From positions 1 to 5,872 of the forward strand of contig JAUWMY010000186.1 of assembly GCA_030612945.1 (NCBI GenBank): DNA of 5,872 bases, in the 5' to 3' direction. Positions 5,849 to 5,872 of the stretch are shown here, piece after piece (position 1 is the first letter of the stretch; each line of letters opens with the position of its first letter). A program made the translations under genes and the position numbers. The notes beneath the pieces were generated by a model that was not told the DNA's origin, did no database searches, and was given only the letters and a program-made list of their open reading frames with translations. This DNA is from Desulfobacteraceae bacterium. Lineage in GTDB: Bacteria; Desulfobacterota; DSM-4660; Desulfatiglandales; Desulfatiglandaceae.

Positions 5849-5872
5849 AAAAATTACCTGAAAGTTATTTTA

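Overview
The window carries one functional module on the minus strand: the genes for tRNA-dependent amidation of misacylated tRNA. In transcription order they are an aspartyl-tRNA synthetase fused in frame to GatC (5848 to 3680), gatA (3358 to 1913) and gatB (1861 to 407). Together they should encode the whole GatCAB amidotransferase plus the synthetase that makes its Asp-tRNA(Asn) substrate. All three reading frames are intact and close to family lengths, with catalytic residues in place.

The organism is a bacterium of moderate GC content. The AspRS is bacterial type, with a GAD insertion domain. The AspRS-GatC fusion and the style of intergenic repeats suggest a member of the former Deltaproteobacteria (Desulfobacterota, perhaps Desulfobacterales). 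That placement is an inference from family knowledge, not a measured phylogeny.

The genes work as a pathway. AspRS charges tRNA(Asp), and probably also tRNA(Asn), with Asp; His33 and Gly85 match residues linked to relaxed (non-discriminating) specificity. GatA releases ammonia from Gln or Asn, GatB activates the tRNA-bound carboxylate with ATP, and GatC braces GatA and GatB. Fusing GatC to AspRS would physically tether synthetase and amidotransferase, a covalent version of a transamidosome.

The non-coding DNA is unusually repeat-rich. The 321-nt gap between aspS-gatC and gatA is a nested inverted repeat built from two repeat families (ACAGGAT-type outside, GGTTCA-type inside). The 51-nt gatA-gatB gap holds a CGCAAAG-type repeat, and a second copy of it lies in opposite orientation at the left edge of the window. 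The 406 nt downstream of gatB contain no gene; they hold a 277-bp stretch bounded by a 24-bp imperfect inverted repeat, with several internal hairpins. No tRNA, rRNA, CRISPR array, transposase or defence gene was seen, and no wholly new system is evident. The fusion and the repeat architecture are the points of interest.
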